A stretch of 64,000 bases of DNA from Arthrinium phaeospermum (lineage: Eukaryota; Ascomycota; Sordariomycetes; Amphisphaeriales; Apiosporaceae), in NCBI GenBank assembly GCA_006503535.1, contig QYRS01000008.1:1240001-1304000 (forward strand). Reading direction: 5' to 3'. Position 1 is the first letter of the stretch; each line of letters begins with the position of its first letter. The translations under genes were made by a program, and so were the position numbers. The notes under the pieces were generated by a model that ran no database searches, had not been told where the DNA came from, and worked only from the letters and a program-made list of their open reading frames with translations. Shown here in pieces: positions 9,745 to 20,196 of the stretch.

Positions 9745-11892
9745 ATGAACTGGACCGAGGGCAATCTCGCTCGTCACTCACGGGGCAGAACCGCGAAGAA
9801 TGAAGTCCTTAGACGGCAGAAGCAGCATTTTGCCAAAGCGCGCAGTCGTTTGCTGAACGGAGCGCCCAGACAAAGTCCCATCACTATTTCGTTCCTGAAC
9901 TCGCCTGTCGCTAGACAGCCGGCGGAACATGCCAGCTTTCCGGGACACGATGGACCTTTCTCATCTGAGGACCAGGATCATTCTCCGTCGTCGCGATCAA
10001 GTTCCAGTATAGAACGTGGCCAACAACCGCTTCACGATCCGGAAGAGCATCATCACCGAGACCCTTTCGTTTCGCAGCCAGAATTCACAAGGAACGGGTC
10101 TAGTACGAAGCAGCCAGCGACACGCAAAGCAGAGACTCCCCTTGAGCGCGCTTCTCGCGAGAAGCGGCGCAAGCTTCTCGACAAAACCGACTGGGCAGGT
10201 TTGACCATGCAGCAGCCCCTGGATCTCACATTTCCAGGGCAAATGCGCGTGGGTCGGATCTGGAGCAACACCGACCCCGCGGACCGGGGCACAACTGAAA
10301 AGTCCCGGCATGTCGTACGCGAGCGACCTGTGAATTGTGAGGAATCAATTCGCTACAGAAATGCCGGTAGGAGGTTGCAACCAACTGGGCAGCGTATCAA
10401 GGTCCAGGTTGGGAGCCAGGATACTTACATCGGGAATGGTTCCAGTCCCCTGAGTATTCGGCGGCGGCGGGCTGGTTCTGACCGTGGGAATTCAACCGAG
10501 ATATCTACTGTGATTTCCGAATCGAGCCAGAAATCGAGCTGCCGCGACGACTGGGTCCGTCAGTGTCGGAAGTCGTCTTCACGCTCCGTGGACGAAGACC
10601 TCATGGAAAGGAGAAGCAATAGTCACCGCAGCGCACGAGAACTTCGGAGAACTCTGGAAGTGGCTAGTCCAAGCGACAGCCCATCTGACCCCAGCGCAGC
10701 ACATGTCGCATACGCATCTTTGACCCTCAAGGAACCTGCTCCACAGCCAGGCGGCAAATCGCAGGTATTACCACGGTCATCTTCGTTGCCACTATACTCA
10801 GGGAGCTTGGAAGTTGAAGTCGGACAGCCGACATCCAGGCCAGATGCCATGGATATTGCCGAGAACGAGAGATGGAAGACATTGGCGGATCCTTCTGACC
10901 TTTTGATTCCACTGATCCGTAGCTCTTCTCTCCTGAATAGCCCACGTTTGGTCCCGAATATAAGTCCGGGCATCAGCGAGATGATGATTCAAAATGACAA
11001 CCCGGATATAGAGTCCACTAGGAGTGTGCATGCGAAAGTGGGAGATAGGCCATCACACGAGTCCCGTCGTGCTATGGCCGCCAACGCGAGGACAAGTTTA
11101 GGCGACAGTGGCACTCCTGCTGCACAATTCCTCAAATCACAAACTGCACTTCTGGGTACCAGCAAGCCCAAAGGTCCAAAGATCCAAAACGACATGGACG
11201 AGAGCATGGAATGGATGAAGTTTGTCTTCGACGGCGATAGCGATGAGTTTGAGCGTTGTGCGATGCAAGAAGCTGCACGTCTTGCTGCTCGCGAAATGCG
11301 TCCGTCGAAAAGCCCAGAGGAGATGACCAGCACGGAAGCCTCTACCGAATGCTTCCGAAGTATTCCACTCAGGGCGGAATCGCCAGAGGTGTCTGCCGAT
11401 GCGTTTATGGAAAGCAGCGACGATGTGGCGTCTACGACGATCACGAGCGCAAGCCGCATGGCTACTCATGGGTCTACACATTTTTCACCTTCTACAGCCA
11501 ACCAACCACTCAAAACAAGTATTACTCGTAACAGCATCGATGATAATACCCCTGATGAGTACCCATCATTGGAGAGTGACACATCGGCAATGCACACAGT
11601 GATTTCAGACCTGGAAACTACCAAGGCAACGATGGCAACCTCTGAAGATTCTGAAGCAGGCAAAGACAACCCACAGCGCTATCGATTCACAGCACCCCAG
11701 GCATTTGTCGGAAAACATGCACATCAAGAGAAGCTCAGGCGTATGCAAATGCCACCTCCGGATATTCCGGATATCGCCAGGCGCAATAAGCGCAAGGGTC
11801 GTCGGAAGAAGAAAGCTTCGGATGGGAGGATGAGTATTAGGGAACTTCCGAATTTCGACGGGGATCCCATCGAAGATATTGAGGACGACTGA
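9745..11892 (+). CDS. uncharacterised, largely disordered fungal protein (715 aa)
   Basis: One uninterrupted ORF of 715 codons, starting MNWTEGNLARHSR. No catalytic or binding domain is recognisable. Composition is strongly biased to Ser, Arg, Glu, Asp and Pro, which predicts disorder. The most structured-looking parts are the N-terminal basic segment (RQKQHFAKARSRLLNG, residues about 26-41), a possible helix near 489-515 (MKFVFDGDSDEFERCAMQEAARLAAREMR), and a C-terminal block, RYRFTAPQAFVGKHA (about 649-663). That block is followed by a basic run (RRNKRKGRRKKK) that could be a nuclear signal. The N-terminal and FVGK blocks look like the parts that would be conserved, which is inference. It stands alone in large spacers. 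The gene model is secure because of length and absence of stops; the function is unknown. Confidence 0.85.
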   Translation: MNWTEGNLARHSRGRTAKNEVLRRQKQHFAKARSRLLNGAPRQSPITISFLNSPVARQPAEHASFPGHDGPFSSEDQDHSPSSRSSSSIERGQQPLHDPEEHHHRDPFVSQPEFTRNGSSTKQPATRKAETPLERASREKRRKLLDKTDWAGLTMQQPLDLTFPGQMRVGRIWSNTDPADRGTTEKSRHVVRERPVNCEESIRYRNAGRRLQPTGQRIKVQVGSQDTYIGNGSSPLSIRRRRAGSDRGNSTEISTVISESSQKSSCRDDWVRQCRKSSSRSVDEDLMERRSNSHRSARELRRTLEVASPSDSPSDPSAAHVAYASLTLKEPAPQPGGKSQVLPRSSSLPLYSGSLEVEVGQPTSRPDAMDIAENERWKTLADPSDLLIPLIRSSSLLNSPRLVPNISPGISEMMIQNDNPDIESTRSVHAKVGDRPSHESRRAMAANARTSLGDSGTPAAQFLKSQTALLGTSKPKGPKIQNDMDESMEWMKFVFDGDSDEFERCAMQEAARLAAREMRPSKSPEEMTSTEASTECFRSIPLRAESPEVSADAFMESSDDVASTTITSASRMATHGSTHFSPSTANQPLKTSITRNSIDDNTPDEYPSLESDTSAMHTVISDLETTKATMATSEDSEAGKDNPQRYRFTAPQAFVGKHAHQEKLRRMQMPPPDIPDIARRNKRKGRRKKKASDGRMSIRELPNFDGDPIEDIEDD

Positions 11893-13220
11893 ATGATTGG
11901 GGTTACCTGTCGATTTCGTATCTATCTGCTCTTGTTAAAGGAAGCTGGCTCCATTGGAAACATTGCCTGTACCTAGCCATCGCTAACTGGACTATTGTGG
12001 AACGATTTAATCCAGGATTGCTAATTAAACAAGAAAAATGGTCTAACAATGTGCATTCTGTGTCCAGGTCGCTGTCGAGTGCTGAAATTGAGGTTGAGAC
12101 TTCTTTCCTTGAGCACACCCCCTTTACTTGACTGTATACCTAAGTCGTCCGTGCTAACCACTCTCGAAGACTCTAACATCCATTACTCATACGAGGCCTC
12201 GTACACGGTACACAATACATGGCATAAATGGGTAGAGAATGATGATACGATGGCTTTATTTTTATACAAACGAAGCTTCCAGCGCACGAAAGCAATAGTC
12301 TGGGTATAGCTTTCCTCGGTGAGCCCCTGTTACACTTGCCACCTCTAGGTGCCACTCGAACGAGTCTATTCTCCTAGCTTTCTCCCTTTTCTTCTTTATT
12401 ACTATGGTCAGCATAGACCCTGAACTATGATGTCCAGTGTATGCTTGCCATCGTAGCCGTAGCCGTCATAGAGACCATTCTGAAATTATTGTCATTCATT
12501 GGGTAATGAACGATCTGTGCCTTTGACCCATGCCCAAAAGAAGCTGGACTTATTTGTCCTGGGAAGAGCAAGAAGAAGAGAAAACAGCAAACACATACGA
12601 CTCTGCCGAGAATTCCCAGATCATCACCGATGCTAGAACTAATTGGGCTCTCTGAGTTCTTGTCTTCGAGAGAGGGGGCAGATGCCGGCTGTGTGCAATA
12701 AAATGGGCTACCAAGTGTGGCTTATTGGTTATGGGGAAGTCAACACCAAGAATAGTATCGCCAGAGTTTGATACCCAATACAAGGCAATCAAAACAGTCA
12801 ATCGGGATGGCAGGATTAGCCGGCCAGTCCAGGTTATGGGCGGGTCAATTACAACACGACTGTGAACGTCCCTGGCATTACCCAATATATGTCATATTAT
12901 ATGGCAGCTGGGTTAAAGAGAGTGATATCATATATTAAAATACAGAATGTTACTAAAAAGCGAATGTAAGAAGCGAATATAATAAGCGAATGTAAGGTTT
13001 TTGTTCCTTTTCCCCTATTTCCGTCTCTCTTTTTTCTTCGTTTGTTCTTTTTCTCCTTTTTTCCACTCTGGTCTGTCGTCTTGATTCGCCCATGTATCTT
13101 GACATGGAAAAGTCTGAATGATAGTCTTCTCCTCCCCCTTTCTCTATTCAGTGACTCAAAGACCTACATCTAGAGTCACTGGGGCAAGAGTACCCTTCGA
13201 GGTTGATCTGACCAGCCACA
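11893..13220. other. spacer, convergent 3' flanks
   Basis: This lies between the 715-aa protein gene (plus) and the zinc-finger gene (minus). It is AT-rich around 12880-13010, where a three-unit 13-bp tandem repeat occurs. The 111-codon ORF at 12550-12885 has no recognisable content and is not called. Confidence 0.5.
12958..12996. repeat. three tandem 13-bp units (AAGCGAATGTAAG type)
   Basis: Units are AAGCGAATGTAAG (12958-12970), AAGCGAATATAAT (12971-12983) and AAGCGAATGTAAG (12984-12996), directly adjacent. Non-coding, in an AT-rich stretch. Confidence 0.85.
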
Positions 13221-14348
13221 TCAACAGGACAGTTTGGGACGGCCCCGTTTTGGGGTGCATGCTTTAACATGTGCCAGATGCTCGGATCTGTGTTGATGAA
13301 CAACTCCACATCCACATTTGAAGGCTGGGTTCTGCTCACGGCATTTGCAAGCACGATCCTGGAGATGCCGCAAGTAGTTGTCCCTACGCGCAGTTGTGTA
13401 GTCGCACCAGCATTGGTAGTTAGATCTGTTGTGCACGTTGGCTTGGCACGCCGTCTGCAAATGCCTTTTCATGTCTCTGGCCGTGCCAAATAACTTGTCG
13501 CAGTGTGGGCATGGAACTCGTGTCGTGAGTAAGATGGACGAAGATGCGTCTAGCATTTCATCCTGGGCAGGTACAAATGGGGGCTGATCTTCTGGTATCT
13601 GCCCCACATGCACAAACTCAGGAACTTGCTGAACTTGCTGAGGGCACGTAGCCAAAGTATACTCCGGTGATTGTATGGTAGATGGCGACGCATGTACAGC
13701 AAGATTCTGGGGGAACTGGGGAAGGCCTGGGGCGGTTAGGTCTTGACTGTGAGCAGTGGCGATCCCAGACTCGTTGTCGAAACTTTCTAGAGTCTGGCTG
13801 GCGGGATCCTGAGCCCCGAGGAGAAGCGGGTCGATGGATCCAATGAGCTCGAGATTCTCAGCGGACAGCCCGCCGGAGTAGCTTGAGTAGCCGGAGTACC
13901 ACACTCCAGTGGACGAGCCCCTAGGAGACGGCCCGTTAAGGGACGACCCGTCGGAGTACCACGTTCCAGTAGACGGGCCTCCAGGAGACGACCCGCCGGA
14001 GTACCACGTTCCAGGAGACGGCCCCCCAGGAGACGGTCCCCCAAGAGACGGCCCCCCAGGAGATGGCCCCCCGGGAGACGGCCCGTTAAGGGACGACCCG
14101 TCAGAGTACCACGTTCCAGTAAACAAGCCCCCAGGAAGCGACCCGTCAAGGGACGACCCGCCGGAGTACCACGGTTCAGGAGACGGGCCCCTAGGAAACG
14201 ACGCGCCGGAATACCACGGTCCAGTAGACAACTTCCCAGAAGAGCATCCGCCACTGGGCGTTCCTTGGGAGCCATGCGTTTCCAGAGGCAAATCATGACA
14301 GTAAGTTGGGGCAAAAGGCAAGCCGTGGCCGAAGTTATTGTTCGACAT
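13221..14348 (-). CDS. C2H2-like zinc-finger protein with repetitive N-terminus (375 aa)
   Basis: Probable nuclear DNA-binding protein. It is a single-exon ORF with start context CCACCATG. Residues 45-160 are repeats built on WYSGGSS or WYSDGSS (Trp at 45, 60, 80, 115, 130 and 150) separated by GPSPGG-type spacers. Residues 160-275 are low complexity, Gln/Pro/Ser-rich. Three zinc-finger-like units follow: C280-x2-C283 with H296 and C301; C313-x-C315 with H328 and C334; and C345-x-C347 with H358 and C364. The last ligand is Cys rather than His each time, and two units have only one residue between the first cysteines, so the fingers are not classical. The C-terminus has KRGRPK (367-372), resembling an AT-hook core. 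A transcription-factor role is inference. A minus-strand TATAAAG at 14768-14774 is a possible promoter element. Confidence 0.8.
   Translation of the reverse strand: MSNNNFGHGLPFAPTYCHDLPLETHGSQGTPSGGCSSGKLSTGPWYSGASFPRGPSPEPWYSGGSSLDGSLPGGLFTGTWYSDGSSLNGPSPGGPSPGGPSLGGPSPGGPSPGTWYSGGSSPGGPSTGTWYSDGSSLNGPSPRGSSTGVWYSGYSSYSGGLSAENLELIGSIDPLLLGAQDPASQTLESFDNESGIATAHSQDLTAPGLPQFPQNLAVHASPSTIQSPEYTLATCPQQVQQVPEFVHVGQIPEDQPPFVPAQDEMLDASSSILLTTRVPCPHCDKLFGTARDMKRHLQTACQANVHNRSNYQCWCDYTTARRDNYLRHLQDRACKCREQNPAFKCGCGVVHQHRSEHLAHVKACTPKRGRPKLSC
13909..14230. repeat. in-frame minisatellite inside the zinc-finger gene
   Basis: Degenerate units of about 15-60 bases built from GAGTACCACGTTCCAG, GACGGCCC and CCAGGAGACG blocks are reiterated through this segment. 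It encodes the WYSGGSS/GPSPGG repeats on the minus strand. Because unit lengths are multiples of three, the other minus frame (13787-14386) and the plus strand (13909-14298) also stay open; these are shadows. Confidence 0.85.
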
Positions 14349-15631
14349 GGTGGTCCAATGTAGATGACAACGAAATCATCAAGCATGGAGCCACTATGTT
14401 GGTGGACCGTCAGTTTGGTCTCTGGAGTAGATAATGTACCATCTGAATGAACATACCAGAAGAAGGGGCATTAAAGCGGCTCGAAGCCCCCTGATCTTGT
14501 ATTCGAATCTGACTGAAAGAGCTGGCGGCGACTGAGATGAAGATGTGTAGAGAGTGTAGGCCGGTTCTAATAATAAAATCAAACAACCGAGTCAGTCATC
14601 ATCATTCCTAAAAGTGCGGCTTCCAAATCATCACTTACTTCCTTCATGAGGCGGGAGAGTCCAATAGGTTGCCGGTGTTATGCAAGATAGCGATGTACGA
14701 AAAGTTGACTTTATGGGGGTTGGCGAGCGAGAGTTGAAGGGACTTGTCTTTCAAACATGGCGGCAGTCTTTATACAATAATAATAATCAGAGGGTTGAGG
14801 CACTGGGTGCGTGAGGCCCTTCTCGAGTGGCCTGTCTTTTGCAAAGAACTCATAGATGGAGATGGGCGGCTCAAAAGCCCGGCCAACCACGTGTCAGCAC
14901 GTACATTTCGGGGGGTACGATTGGGCGCCGCTCTTGAAGAGAAAGACTGATCTGAAGAGAATGTGCCTTGCTGAATGCGCATTACGGCTGCTAGTCATCT
15001 GCTCGAAGCTCGTACTCTCCCTCCAGCAGCGTGTCCCGGCTGGCAACAATCTTCTGTACGCTCAGGTGTTCTTATGTTCCTTGGCCGTGATGGCGTCATA
15101 GGCCCGCAACCGGGCTTTGGCATTGTAGGGCCAGAATCAACGAGGGAAGTATCCTCGTATCCGACATGGGTTAGAAGAAGACGCGTTGTCTGGGAATCTC
15201 TCAAGTGTGTGCCGCAATTCATTCCTGATTCGCCGAACTAAATCTTTGAGGCCCGGTACCCCTCCCATGTTATGGTGCGAGAGCGGACGGCTTGAGGCGT
15301 ACTGACTATCTTGACAATGGGCATTGTTTGGGAAGGCAGATAGGTTTATCGAGGGACGGAGGGGATTCCTGGGATGGGAGTGAGAAGCAAGAAATAGTTT
15401 ACGTACGGGCTGCTCTAAGACTGCCTAGACTTTCCCCGCCATGAGCGTGGAGACAAGATGGCATGGCCGCATGGGTGATCCGGAGGGTCGGGTGAAGAGA
15501 GGCGACACTTGAACGTTTTGGGAAATGCAGTTTTGCAGCACGTTGGTCTGATTTCCACGCGGGCCGTTCCTTGGACCGTTCCTTGGGCCGTTGCTTGTGG
15601 ACAACCGCGGGACGCGGTTGTTAGATGTTGG

Positions 15632-15655
15632 CTGCCTGCCTGCCTGCCTGCCTGC
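15632..15655. repeat. (CTGC)6 microsatellite
   Basis: Six perfect CTGC units in non-coding sequence. Confidence 0.9.
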
Positions 15656-17470
15656 AAGCCAATTGATAGATGGCCCTCCCGGACTAGGTAATCTTGTAGC
15701 TATCTGATCTGATATCGGACTGGCTGCGCCTAGGGCTGAGTGGCTGGGGCTGTGTTTAGTTTGTGCAGTAAGTGCTTGCATTTGTGTGCATGGCACTCCA
15801 GCACTGGATAAGTCGGAACCCAAGTAGCTACCCGGCGACTGAGCGGAAGGCCGAGAAATCCACGGCAATCCGCTGTACGTTGCGCCACACTCTTTTCAGG
15901 CTGTAAATGCCGTACGGGTTGTGGAGGTTTTGACACAGGCTATACTCTACTAGAAGAGGCCTCATGAACATGTCAGGGCTCCCCTAGTAGCTTACCAATG
16001 TGTTTGAATTGGTTTACGAGAGTGCTATATTAATCTTGGAACTTGAGGTAAGCACCACTAGGGACCAGAGGCATAAAATAGACATTCAAAGCTAGAAAAA
16101 GGCTCTGAAAGCCCATGTGACAGTGACGAAGATGACGAGGATTCGGATTCGTTGGGAGTAAATAGATGCGGCAGAGGGGAACGAGCGGCAGTATTAAAAT
16201 TATGCGCCTGTCGCCATGTGACCAGGAACATGTCGAATCCAGATCGGGCAGGGGCACAACACGCGTGAGAATCCAAGGTCCATGGGACATGCCAAGCAAG
16301 CAAAGCAAGGTACTATTATCCCTTTGGGCTGGCTGACCTTCAAACAAGTGAACCCTTAGCCAATAAGCGGGTCTGTTGAGACTGCTGAATGGCAAGCTAA
16401 GCTCAATTCATTACCATCGGAAATAGTTCAAAAGGGGTTTCTATAACGACCTGTATGTGAATATTAAGGGACCATGCTTACCTTAACACGATACAGAAGT
16501 TTGCATGTTAGTTGAGTCTCACGGGGTAAACCTGTGCATTATAAATGCAATGAAAGCAGCCTTTAAGCCCCTGGCTTTATTCGATAATGGATCAGTACAG
16601 GAGGCATAGGAACAAGAGGCTGCAACCAGGTGATACAATAGATAAAAGGGGCGAATAGACTTAAAACAAAACCTGTACATAAACTACCATATGCCCATAA
16701 TGTGAACTACCAAATGAATGACCCAGTGGTTGAGCTTATTGATTCCATAATCGTCACTGAATGCTTTCTCTTGATGTCTCTGTCCTTTCCCCACATTGGC
16801 TCACACTCATTTTCACTCAAGTCTCGTCCCACCACTCGACTTGACCCTTGACCCTTGGCCCTTGGCCATGACAACTGCTGCTACAGCGCAGAACATCGTT
16901 CATGCTAGCGGCTAAGATGACATGTACGCTGTCCGATCTATATTCAGCGAGGGGATCGCTCATATTAGACGACACAGCCCAAGCATGACCGTGACGTTAA
17001 AGGAGGGAAATCTTGTTCTTTGAGAATGAAGTTGGCATCGTTGGAGAAGGTAATGGTGGCCTGTTGCTGGTTCCGTGCCCGTTCCCGCGCCGCAAACCGT
17101 CTCCCTCTTTGCTTCGTCCCTTTGATTGTCTGAGATGGAAATATTGCGGGTTTGGTAGATCTGATGTTCATTGGTGTTGATGTCATTCTTTCAACTGTCG
17201 TCTTTTGATTGTAGTATTTGGGCAATTGATGGAAATCGATGCGCCAGAGCTCTTATTATCGTAAGCGCTGAGTCTGGATGTCAAAGTCGGGTGAAGACTG
17301 CAATCTTTGAAAGATTCTGTTCATTTTCCAAACCTGATGTTAATAGTATTTATATATCGTGATATTGAGTACATGTTGTTCTGTATACCGTTATGAGCCG
17401 CATAATAAGTGATGTAGACTTCGCAGCACAGCCAATCATAGAAGTGCTCGCCTTGTAAGTCTTGGAATAG

Positions 17471-17593
17471 GGCCTCAAGTGTCATGAGAAAAGGGCCTCA
17501 AACCTGAAATCTAGCCAATCCTAACGATGAGAAAAGGCCTCAACATGCAGCCTGGAATCTAGCCAATCCTGACGATTTAGAAAAGCGCCTCAA
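17471..17593. repeat. degenerate direct repeat, about 48-bp period
   Basis: GGCCTCAA occurs at 17471, 17494 and 17536, with a variant GCGCCTCAA at 17585. The 14-mer ATCTAGCCAATCCT is repeated exactly at 17509-17522 and 17557-17570, and GAGAAAAG or TAGAAAAG precedes the later units. This is a decayed tandem array in non-coding sequence. Confidence 0.8.
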
Positions 17594-19106
17594 TGATTGC
17601 ATCATTTAAGTGTAACTACTTAATTAAGCTAATCAATTCGAAGTCTCTCAACTTTACCGAACATTGAGATTAGGCTGACACTTCTTGGCGCCCGGATCCT
17701 CCCCCAATCAACCTCACTTCCCAGATCACACAGATCCAACCCGCCACCTCTACACGGCGTGAACCTGACTCAGCAGACGATCAGCAGATGATCAGGAGGA
17801 GAACTACGGAGTACTGCACCTATCTTTCCTTTCGTACCTAGGAGACTGATGCTTAGCGGGCCACTTGAAGCCTTGACTTCCTTGGCAGGACCCTCATGGC
17901 GATTGCCCTTGTTATTGTGATGACTGGGCATGCATCATTTTTCAAATGGAAAATGTTGCGTATTATGTGTGTAAGCTCTGTTTGTACATGCCTACGCCGT
18001 CTGTGTTGTCGATTTGACTCCATCACAAACCCATGAGCTGGCCGGCGCCAACACGACTTGGTTGCGCAAGCTTACTTGTCACCTATCATCCAACCCGCGG
18101 TAGCAGGACGAGTCAATGCTGGTTGACTTTGAAACCCAATCGATCAAAACCACCTTGCTTTACTTATGTCAAGTTGTTTTCTCTCTTGTCTTTTTTGTAG
18201 TCATAACACGGTATGGATGCCGGGTACTTAAAACGCTTTGCACGTTCTCGCGGTCTTCTTCCTGTGTCTCTTCATCGCCGAAACTGTCGTTGCTATTAGG
18301 GCCACTATACAGACGGTATTGCGAGGACAAAGAGGAAGCGAGGGAGCTTGAGATATGTGGAGGAAGTTGGCATCACTAAATATCTACTGCAGTAACCTGT
18401 GAATCCTGATTCCTTATCATAAGAAGACGAGAAAGGGGTTTTGCTGCACTTCTACTAAGCTGCACACATTACCCCTTTAATTTACGAGCTACCATTACTT
18501 GAGCCGCTACTCACAGTCCTTGCCAAAGGGAACGCCCGGCGCACTTGGACATGCCTTAAATCGGACCTTCCCGCCGGTCTTTTGCATGATGTCGGGCCGC
18601 TGGAGCCACTCAAATACGTATTGGGCGGGAATGGGCCCCTCTACGGCTGCCGGAGCCGTACGTGTCGAATTTGGTGATGTAAACGCAAGGCCTGGTCCTC
18701 GTCAGTATCTATAGTAGTAGTATAAGAATGACAAAATGATACGATACTAAAAGGAATCCAAATGCACATGATGCAGGTACTTCTCTATCATTCCTAATTA
18801 GTGGGTGACTATGCAGGCAGCGGACACAACCGTCCAGACCCGAGGGGCAAAGGACCAAGACACAGACAGTCCCGCCCCGTTTCTCTGGATTCCGTTTTCT
18901 TATCTGCATAATATTCAGGTGCACGCAGTTCCCAGTCACATGACTGATAACTGGCTGAGTCTGGCCTGAGCACAAGCAGCGGGTGCGCCATACCCTATCG
19001 GTACAGGGCCCCACGCCAGTGTCAAACTCCTAACCTAAACATTCTCTCTCGCTCTGTGGGGGTCTCAGGAAACTGATCTCTCGAATCCGTTGAAGGAAAG
19101 GAAGTC

Positions 19107-20173
19107 ATGCCGCCAACCCACGTCGTGGTAGTGTGCTGCCACGGCATCTGGCTAGGCGGGCCGGGGCGGGGCTTCAACGAGTCCGAGTGGCTGATTGCCG
19201 GGTTCCAGGCCGGCGAGACGCCCACGTTCATAGAGCATATCAAGGCGGGATTGCGGGTCTTGCGGGAGGATCCGGGTTCCGTGCTCATGTTTTCAGGGTG
19301 AGTCGTATTTTTAGGTCGGGGGTCTTCTTCCACAACTGAGGAGGGCCGGGGGGTTGCGGGGTTGGGAAGTTCCCAGGGCTTGCGGATGCTGTAGCGTTGG
19401 GCGAAAGGCATTTAAGACATGACAGGGGGGATGCAGTTAGTTGCCTTCAATAGCGGATTGCGTTGAGGCGGTTTTGGTGTCTGCCGATTCATGGCAGAGA
19501 TCCATACCGGACCATTATTCAAATAACATCACACCGTGCTTGAAGACTATCTAACAACCATCACAGGGGCCCGACACGCAAGGAAACCCAACTCTCCGAA
19601 GCCCAAAGCTACTTGGACATCGCTGCGGCGAACAACTATTTCGGCATCATCGACGCCGCAGCCGCAGCCGACCGGATACTCTGCGAGCCCCGGGCGCTGG
19701 ACTCGTACTACAACGTCCTGTTCTCCCTGCTCCTGTTCCGGCAGACCTACGGCGGCGGCGAAAGCGGCAACAACAACCCCGCTGCTTGGCCCAAGAAAAT
19801 GACCATCGTGAGCCACGCCTTCAAGCGGGAGCGCTTGGTGGACTGCCACTGCGGCGCCCTGGGTTACCCCCTGGACCGCGTCGATTTCGTCGGGATCGAT
19901 CCGCCCGGCATGGCGGACGGGACGAACGAGGCGGCCATGAAGGGCGTGTCTCAGGCCATAGCGGAGTGGAAGGAGAACCCACACGGCGTTGGAGGTACCC
20001 TGGCCGAGAAGAGGCGGAAACGGAACCCGTGGGGCGTATCGCAGGCCTTGTTCGACTCGGACCAGCTACGGATGCAGAGCGGTGTCAAGACGGTTGTGGC
20101 AGAGGACGGGGAAGAGGTGCTGGATCCGAGCGCCACGCACCCTTGGTCTTTATTTTCGCCAGAACTGAACTAA
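19107..20173 (+). CDS. DUF218/YdcF-like protein (265 aa)
   Basis: Exons 19107-19297 and 19567-20173 flank a 269-nt intron (GTGAGT...CACAG) and give 265 aa. The join creates VLMFSGGPTRKETQLSEAQSYLDIA, the core of the DUF218 (SanA/YdcF) fold found in bacteria and fungi. The N-terminus has VVVVCCHGIWLGG (residues 6-18). A later block, KKMTIVSHAFKRERLVDCHCGALGYPLDRVDFVGIDPP, corresponds to the second half of the Rossmann-like fold. No signal peptide is evident, so it is probably intracellular. Family members lack a well-defined reaction; nucleotide or SAM binding has been proposed for YdcF. Its stop codon lies only 23 bp from that of the converging hydrolase gene. Confidence 0.85.
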
Positions 20174-20196
20174 ACTAGGATGACGTGCGGATTGTT

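Larger units (their letters stand above)
14349..19106. other. 4.8 kb gene-free spacer
   Basis: I find no gene I can support. It holds a minus-strand TATAAAG (14768-14774) possibly serving the zinc-finger gene, a (CTGC)6 microsatellite (15632-15655), a degenerate direct repeat (17471-17593) and one TACGGAGTA motif (17805-17813). The 86-codon ORF at 16965-17225 (minus) is basic and Gln-rich but lacks any supporting signal. Confidence 0.5.

Noticed and set aside
13787..14386. 199-codon minus ORF and 129-codon plus ORF (13909-14298) over the zinc-finger gene repeats
   Set aside because: The repeat unit is a multiple of three, so alternative frames stay open. Only the 375-codon frame carries zinc-finger ligands downstream.
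16965..17225. 86-codon basic ORF on the minus strand
   Set aside because: No homology recognised and no supporting signal; too short to call in a fungal spacer.
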